From the NCBI RefSeq assembly GCF_000168295.1, contig NZ_AAQJ02000001.1, positions 1,017,001 to 1,081,000 of the forward strand: 64,000 bases of DNA, in the 5' to 3' direction. Under the pieces are notes generated by a model that was given only the letters and a program-made list of their open reading frames with translations, searched no databases and had not been told where the DNA came from. Made by a program: the position numbers and the translations under genes. The stretch is from Rickettsiella grylli. Lineage in GTDB: Bacteria; Pseudomonadota; Gammaproteobacteria; Diplorickettsiales; Diplorickettsiaceae. Shown here one piece after another: positions 59,001-64,000 of the stretch. How positions within the stretch are numbered: position 1 is the stretch's first letter; each line of letters starts with the position of its first letter.

Positions 59001-60550
59001 TCAACTAAAATAGGCTCGAAGGCTTGAATACCTAAACGGTGCAATGTCGGCGCTCGATTTAATAAAACCGGGTGTTCTCGAATCACATCCTCAAGTATAT
59101 CCCATACTTCAGGTGATTCATTTTCGACCATTTTCTTGGCCGCTTTAATCGTAGACGCTAGCCCCCGAAATTGTAATTTACTTAAAATAAAAGGTTTAAA
59201 TAGCTCTAAGGCCATTTTCTTCGGCAGACCACATTGATGTAGCTTTAAGGTAGGACCAACGACGATAACGGAACGACCGGAGTAATCAACGCGCTTACCG
59301 AGTAAATTTTGTCTAAATCGACCTTGTTTACCCTTGATCATATCCGCTAAAGATTTCAGCGGCCGTTTATTACTTCCCGTAATCGCACGACCACGACGAC
59401 CATTGTCTAATAAAGCATCGACCGACTCTTGCAGCATTCGCTTTTCGTTACGGACAATAATATCGGGAGCATTCAGATCGAGTAAGCGTTTTAAACGGTT
59501 ATTACGATTAATGACTCGACGGTAAAGATCATTGAGATCGGACGTTGCAAAACGTCCCCCGTCTAAAGGAACTAATGGGCGTAAATCAGGTGGCAAAACC
59601 GGCAAAACAGTCAATATCATCCATTCAGGTTTGTTACCGGATTGTTCAAATCCTTCCAATAACTTTAAGCGTTTAGAGAATTTTTTTAACTTGGTCTCTG
59701 AGTTTGTATTAGGGATTTCTTCTCGTAACGTATTAATTTCTTCTTTCAAATTTAAAGTAATCAATAATTGTTGTATGGCTTCGGCGCCCATACGTGCATC
59801 AAATTCGTCACCGTGTTCTTCGATAGCTTCTAAGTATTGTTCATCCGTTAAAAGCTGACCGCGTTCTAATGTCGTCATACCGGGTTCTATAACGACAAAC
59901 GCCTCAAAATAGAGAACCCGTTCGATATCACGCAATGTCATATCCAGTAATAAACCGATACGGGAGGGTAACGACTTTAAAAACCAAATATGTGCCACTG
60001 GACTGGCTAATTCCACATGACCCATCCGTTCACGTCGCACTTTCGTGAGCGCTACTTCTACACCGCATTTTTCACAAATAACGCCCCGATGCTTCAGTCT
60101 TTTGTATTTGCCACATAAACATTCGTAATCCTTAATCGGTCCAAAAATCTTTGCACAAAATAACCCATCTCTTTCGGGTTTGAAGGTACGATAATTAATC
60201 GTCTCTGGTTTTTTGACTTCACCATAAGACCAAGTGCGAATCATTTCAGGCGAAGCTAACGAGATACGAATATTATCAAATTCATCTAAATAATCTTCTT
60301 GTTTGAGTATTCCTAATAAATCCGACATTAATGGCTTATCCGCCAGAGTTTTCATTCTTTCATTGATTGAACTGGATTCAATCGCCTCTGCCATACTGAC
60401 TAAGTTTTCAGGGGGCGACTGGGACTCCAATGGTCCAGAAGATAGCGACGCTGTTGATTCGGTTTTTTTGGTCATTTCTGCTTCAGACGCAGCATGTTCT
60501 TGTATTGACTTTACGGTATCTGCTTTATCTGCTTTTGGTTTAGTAGCCAA
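56087..60550 (-). CDS. rpoC: DNA-directed RNA polymerase subunit beta'
   Basis: Largest polymerase subunit. The first zinc site [20 protein letters not shown], the catalytic [15 protein letters not shown] with three Asp, and the second zinc region [15 protein letters not shown] are intact. The conserved body starts at [12 protein letters not shown] (ATG at 60328), but the frame is open without a stop for 237 more bases. A TTG at 60550 has GGAGAG seven bases upstream and begins [12 protein letters not shown]; a GTG at 60565 is also possible. The extra ~74 residues are Ser/Glu/Lys-rich and low complexity. Seven bases or so separate rpoB from the extended frame. Start is thus unresolved; the rest is certain. 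Confidence 0.96.
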   Translation of the reverse strand: MATKPKADKADTVKSIQEHAASEAEMTKKTESTASLSSGPLESQSPPENLVSMAEAIESSSINERMKTLADKPLMSDLLGILKQEDYLDEFDNIRISLASPEMIRTWSYGEVKKPETINYRTFKPERDGLFCAKIFGPIKDYECLCGKYKRLKHRGVICEKCGVEVALTKVRRERMGHVELASPVAHIWFLKSLPSRIGLLLDMTLRDIERVLYFEAFVVIEPGMTTLERGQLLTDEQYLEAIEEHGDEFDARMGAEAIQQLLITLNLKEEINTLREEIPNTNSETKLKKFSKRLKLLEGFEQSGNKPEWMILTVLPVLPPDLRPLVPLDGGRFATSDLNDLYRRVINRNNRLKRLLDLNAPDIIVRNEKRMLQESVDALLDNGRRGRAITGSNKRPLKSLADMIKGKQGRFRQNLLGKRVDYSGRSVIVVGPTLKLHQCGLPKKMALELFKPFILSKLQFRGLASTIKAAKKMVENESPEVWDILEDVIREHPVLLNRAPTLHRLGIQAFEPILVEGKAIQLHPLVCTAYNADFDGDQMAVHVPLTIEAQLEARTLMMSTNNILSPANGEPIILPTQDVVLGLYYLTREKINAKGEGLVCSDLNDVRQLYDAGYADLHAKIKVRITEVLFDAKGDRKETVQLVNTTVGRALLRETLPDGLPFALINKTLNKKAILSLINECYRRLGLKATVIFADKLMYTGFSYATRAGISVGIEDLIIPENKATIISSAETEVKEIELQYASGLVTQGERYNKVVDIWSRTNDHVAKAMMEKLATEHVKAADGSIVSQESFNPVYMMADSGARGSPAQMRQLAGMRGLMTKPDGTIIETPITANFREGLDVLQYFISTHGARKGLADTALKTANSGYLTRRLVDVAQDMVVTEDDCGTTLGIVITPHIEGGEIMVPLRERVLGRVLAEDVSLPGSDDVVVNKGILLDENWVNILEERAVDQVNVRSPITCEAKYGICAACYGRDLARGHLVGIGESVGVIAAQSIGEPGTQLTMRTFHIGGAASQVALANHIQVKSKGRIKLHNIKLVKHNDGHYVTVSRSGELTLLDPQGRERERYKLPYGATIKVADDTEVVPGQLIAQWDPHTHPVVTEVAGYVKFIDLIDGITMNRQTDELTGLTNIVVMDSKQRGSGGKELRPMVRLTDKEGNDLFLPGTRLPAHYFLPINAILSLEDGAAVGVGDIVARIPQETSKTRDITGGLPRVADLFEARKPKEPAILAEISGIISFGKETKGKRRLVITGNSGEIFEALIPKWRHVTVFEGEHVERGEIVADGPLNPHDILRLLGINALTNYIVSEVQEVYRLQGVKINDKHIEVIVRQMLRKVNILDAGESKFLKGEQLEESRVKEENKKLLAENKLPARFEAVLLGITKASLATDSFISAASFQETTRVLTEAAVTGKRDELKGLKENVIVGRLIPAGTGFAYHAEVRRQRAANLLARQQRLNASTTPQMTASDVEQALSQALSEPKEDKKS

Positions 60551-60571
60551 GGTTACACTCTCCACTTCAGA

Positions 60572-63500
60572 TTAATCTTTAGTTTCTAATTCTGCGTTTA
60601 TGGCCAAGGAGCGTATTTCCTTGACTAATACGTTAAAGGATTCGGGCATACCTGCTTCCATTTGGTGATCGCCATCAACAATATTTTTATACATCTTTGT
60701 CCGACCGGACACATCATCTGATTTGACGGTTAACATCTCTTGTAAAGTATACGCGGCCCCGTAAGCTTCTAACGCCCAAACCTCCATTTCACCAAATCGT
60801 TGACCACCAAATTGAGCTTTACCGCCCAAAGGTTGTTGCGTCACTAAGCTATAAGAGCCTGTCGATCGCGCATGCATTTTATCATCAACTAAGTGGTTCA
60901 ACTTCAGCATGTACATATAACCGAGTGTAACTGGCCGCTCAAAGCGCTCCCCCGTTCGACCATCATAGAGTACTGTTTGACCTGATTCCGGAAAATCCGC
61001 CAAACGTAACATCCGTTTAATTTCGGCTTCAGTGACTCCATCGAAAACAGGGGTTGCCATCGGCACGCCCTGTCGTAGATTTTCCGCAAGCTCTAAAATA
61101 GATGCATCCGATAATTTATCGAGATTTACTTTTTGTGCCGTTTCTTTATTATCGTTATAAATAGCACTTAAGAAATGTTTAATTTCTTTAATGCTTTTTT
61201 GAGCATCAAGCATTTTTGCAATCTTGTTGCCCAACCCTTTTGCGGCCCATCCTAAATGCGTTTCAAGCACTTGGCCGACATTCATCCGTGAAGGGACACC
61301 TAAAGGATTAAGTACGATATCAACGGGCGTACCATCTTCCATGTACGGCATATCTTCGACCGGAATAATCGTCGATATAACGCCTTTATTACCATGCCGC
61401 CCCGCCATCTTATCGCCCGGTTGAATACACCGTTTAATCGCTAAATAAACTTTAACAATTTTAAGTATTCCCGGTGCTAAATCATCGCCTTGCGTTAGTT
61501 TTTTTCGTTTGTTTTCAAACTTTTCATCCAATGCAAGGCGGGCATCAGCTAATTGCTTAGCGACCGCTTCCAACTGTTGATTAACCGTTTCATCACGTAA
61601 ACTAATAGAAAACCATTGATCTTTCGTTAAGCTTTGTAAATACGTTAAAGTAATTTTAGAACCCGACTTTAATTTATTAGGCCCACTACTGGCTGTAGCG
61701 CCCACTAATAAAACTTCCAGTCGTTGATAACAATCATTTTCTAGAATTCTAAATTCGTCATATAAATCCTTTTTAATTTTATCTAAAGCCATTTCTTCAA
61801 TACTTAACGCACGCTTATCTTTTTCTAATCCATCTCGTGTAAATACTTGAACATCAATGACCGTACCCCGCATCCCTGAGGGAACGCGTAACGAAGTATC
61901 CTTAACATCAGATGCTTTTTCCCCAAATATCGCACGCAATAATTTTTCTTCCGGTGTTAGCTGTGTTTCACCTTTTGGCGTCACTTTTCCAACTAATATG
62001 TCACCTGCTTCCACCCAAGCACCTAAATGTACAATACCTGACTTATCTAACTTAGAAAGTGCACTTTCCCCAACATTAGGAATATCGGAAGAAACCTCTT
62101 CGGAACCTAATTTAGTATCCCGTGCAATACAGGTTAATTCTTCGATATGTATTGTGGTAAAACAATCTTCAGAAACGATACGCTCTGAAATAAGAATAGA
62201 ATCTTCAAAGTTATACCCGTTCCAGGGCATAAAGGCGACAAGCAAATTACGTCCTAATGCTAATTCACCTAAGTCCGTTGAAGGACCGTCAGCCAGAACA
62301 TCGTCTTTTTTAATCTTATCGCCTTTTTTTACTAACGGTCGCTGATTAATACAGGTGTTTTGATTAGAACGTGTATATTTTGTTAAATTATAAATATCAA
62401 CACCTGCGGTACCTGCAAGTGCTTCTTCATCATCAACGCGTACGACAATACGACCCGCATCCACTGAATCAATAATACCACCTCGTTTAGCCACCATAAC
62501 GACGCCCGAGTCAACGGCGACTTTTCGTTCCATACCGGTGCCCACTAAAGGTTTTTCCGTACGCAAGGTAGGAACGGCTTGGCGTTGCATATTTGAGCCC
62601 ATCAACGCTCGATTGGCATCATCATGCTCTAAAAAAGGGATCAATGAAGCGGCCACCGAAACAACTTGTGCCGGCGAAATATCCATATAGTTCACCTTAT
62701 CCGCTGTCGTTAGCATGGATTCATTACGATGACGACAAGGGATTAAATCATCAATTAATTTTCCATGGCTATCCAGTCGTGTATTCGCTTGCGCAATGAC
62801 ATATTTTCCCTCTTCTATTGCGGATAAATATTGAATGGTTTGAGTGACTTTACCATTTTCAACTTTGCGATAAGGCGTTTCAAGGAATCCGTAATCATTT
62901 GTTCTGGCATAAACGGCTAACGAATTGATTAAACCGATATTAGGGCCTTCTGGTGTTTCAATGGGACAGACTCGACCATAATGGGTGGGGTGCACATCGC
63001 GAACCTCAAAACCTGCTCGCTCACGCGTTAAACCACCCGGACCCAAAGCAGAAACTCGTCGTTTATGCGTAATTTCTGAAAGCGGATTGACTTGATCCAT
63101 AAATTGTGACAATTGGCTTGATCCAAAAAATTCTTTGATAGCCGCTGAGATAGGCTTGGCATTAATCAAATCTTGCGGCATTAAATTTTCAGATTCAGCA
63201 ACACTTAAACGATCTCTAACTGCGCGTTCAACGCGCACTAAACCAATACGAAATTGATTTTCAGCCATTTCACCGACACTTCGTACTCGACGGTTTCCTA
63301 AATGATCGATATCATCGACATCACCCTTACCATTTCGAATTTCGATTAATTCTCGTAATACACCGACAATATCATCTTTCGTTAACGTGCCGGAGCCCGT
63401 AATCTCCTCTCGCCCTAAACGTCGGTTAAACTTCATCCGGCCTACGGAGGACAAATCGTAACGATCGGAAACAAAAAATAAATTTTTAAATAAAGCTTCT

Positions 63501-64000
63501 GCTGCTTCCTTCGTTGGTGGCTCACCCGGCCGCATCATGCGATAAATTTCAACAAGCGCTTCTTGCTGATTATGACTTGGATCAATGCGTAGCGTTGTTG
63601 AGATATAAGCCCCTGAATCTAAATCATTCGTGTATAAGGTTTCTATTTTTTCTACTCGCGCTTCTATTAATTTTTTTATAATGTCCGCGGTCAGTTCTGC
63701 GTTGGCATCCACTAAAATTTCACCCGTTTCTGTATTAACGACGGGTTTTGCCAATGTTTTACCGATCAAATAATCGATGGGCAGCTCTAATTGTTTAATT
63801 TTCGCTTTTTCTATTTCGCGAATTTGTCGAACGGCAATCCGTCGACCTTGTTCAACAATCACTTTGCCCGCTGCATTTTTAATATCAAAACTCGCAATTT
63901 CTCCCCGTAAGCGCTCGGGGACTAAATCTAAAACAGCATTTTCACCTTTTAAATAAAAAACATTGTTATTAAAAAACAAGGCTAAAATTTCTTCTGATGT
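60572..64000 (-). CDS. rpoB: DNA-directed RNA polymerase subunit beta, N-terminus cut by window edge
   Basis: The frame runs off the right edge ([11 protein letters not shown] reads through the boundary), leaving about 1142 of roughly 1350-1400 residues. The rifampicin region is [20 protein letters not shown] then [10 protein letters not shown]. Key residues Asp516, His526 and Ser531 (E. coli numbering) are wild type, so rifampicin sensitivity is predicted; Asn518 is Val, probably a natural lineage difference. [20 protein letters not shown] near the C-terminus is canonical. Upstream rplL and rplJ would lie beyond the window. Confidence 0.97.
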   Translation of the reverse strand, partial: TSEEILALFFNNNVFYLKGENAVLDLVPERLRGEIASFDIKNAAGKVIVEQGRRIAVRQIREIEKAKIKQLELPIDYLIGKTLAKPVVNTETGEILVDANAELTADIIKKLIEARVEKIETLYTNDLDSGAYISTTLRIDPSHNQQEALVEIYRMMRPGEPPTKEAAEALFKNLFFVSDRYDLSSVGRMKFNRRLGREEITGSGTLTKDDIVGVLRELIEIRNGKGDVDDIDHLGNRRVRSVGEMAENQFRIGLVRVERAVRDRLSVAESENLMPQDLINAKPISAAIKEFFGSSQLSQFMDQVNPLSEITHKRRVSALGPGGLTRERAGFEVRDVHPTHYGRVCPIETPEGPNIGLINSLAVYARTNDYGFLETPYRKVENGKVTQTIQYLSAIEEGKYVIAQANTRLDSHGKLIDDLIPCRHRNESMLTTADKVNYMDISPAQVVSVAASLIPFLEHDDANRALMGSNMQRQAVPTLRTEKPLVGTGMERKVAVDSGVVMVAKRGGIIDSVDAGRIVVRVDDEEALAGTAGVDIYNLTKYTRSNQNTCINQRPLVKKGDKIKKDDVLADGPSTDLGELALGRNLLVAFMPWNGYNFEDSILISERIVSEDCFTTIHIEELTCIARDTKLGSEEVSSDIPNVGESALSKLDKSGIVHLGAWVEAGDILVGKVTPKGETQLTPEEKLLRAIFGEKASDVKDTSLRVPSGMRGTVIDVQVFTRDGLEKDKRALSIEEMALDKIKKDLYDEFRILENDCYQRLEVLLVGATASSGPNKLKSGSKITLTYLQSLTKDQWFSISLRDETVNQQLEAVAKQLADARLALDEKFENKRKKLTQGDDLAPGILKIVKVYLAIKRCIQPGDKMAGRHGNKGVISTIIPVEDMPYMEDGTPVDIVLNPLGVPSRMNVGQVLETHLGWAAKGLGNKIAKMLDAQKSIKEIKHFLSAIYNDNKETAQKVNLDKLSDASILELAENLRQGVPMATPVFDGVTEAEIKRMLRLADFPESGQTVLYDGRTGERFERPVTLGYMYMLKLNHLVDDKMHARSTGSYSLVTQQPLGGKAQFGGQRFGEMEVWALEAYGAAYTLQEMLTVKSDDVSGRTKMYKNIVDGDHQMEAGMPESFNVLVKEIRSLAINAELETKD

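Noticed and set aside
60572..64000. Rifampicin-resistance change in rpoB (Val at the Asn518 position)
   Set aside because: The main resistance positions are wild type and the Val is probably a normal lineage residue.

Overview
The window is AT-rich gammaproteobacterial chromosome. Gene content points to the Legionellales, most likely a Coxiellaceae/Rickettsiella-type intracellular bacterium. It has the standard gamma gene orders (metY-rimP-nusA-infB-rbfA-truB, rpsU-yqeY-dnaG, and a fused rpoBC-str-S10-spc-alpha block). Between these lie genes typical of host-associated Legionellales: an ankyrin protein with a cysteine-protease-like half (AnkH-like), a CX5R phosphoinositide-phosphatase-like protein and a helical-repeat RAP-domain protein. 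The genus is inferred from gene content only; there is no 16S rRNA in the window.

Layout. 1-4300: cut-off dsbD, fis, tRNA-Met, a MITE-like repeat, an APH(6)-type kinase, a GH30 glycosidase without signal peptide, a small Rpn-like fragment and tRNA-Lys. 4373-9903: a Fur-box-controlled Nramp-type transporter with altered metal-site motifs, an OPT transporter, serS, and divergent folD. 9990-12936: a repeat/RAP-domain gene of thirteen ~42-residue units, split by a one-base insertion, with an in-frame open tail after its stop. 13232-18462: M17 aminopeptidase, ald, dnaG, yqeY, rpsU. 18524-22128: tsaD, plsY, orn, efp and a small Asn/Pro/His-rich protein gene with its own terminator. 22353-28534: the truB-rbfA-infB-nusA-rimP operon behind initiator tRNA. 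28696-31606: three genes of effector or unknown type, including the AnkH-like one. 31684-34128: asd, prmB and a stand-alone HPt domain gene. 34155-52702: the alpha, spc, S10 and str ribosomal operons, contiguous on the minus strand. 53108-55891: a 927-residue protein with a CKSGKDRTG phosphatase signature, placed between rpsL and rpoC. 56087-64000: rpoC and the cut-off rpoB.

Most of the window is information-processing machinery read from the minus strand. The accessory genes sit at operon boundaries. The clearest is the phosphatase-like gene, which separates rpoC from rpsL. It lies between a strong hairpin after rpoC and a near-consensus promoter in front of rpsL, so the insertion appears to have been accommodated by giving the str operon its own promoter. 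PrmB (32702-33646) and its substrate L3 (47325-47996, with the target Gln context intact) are both present.
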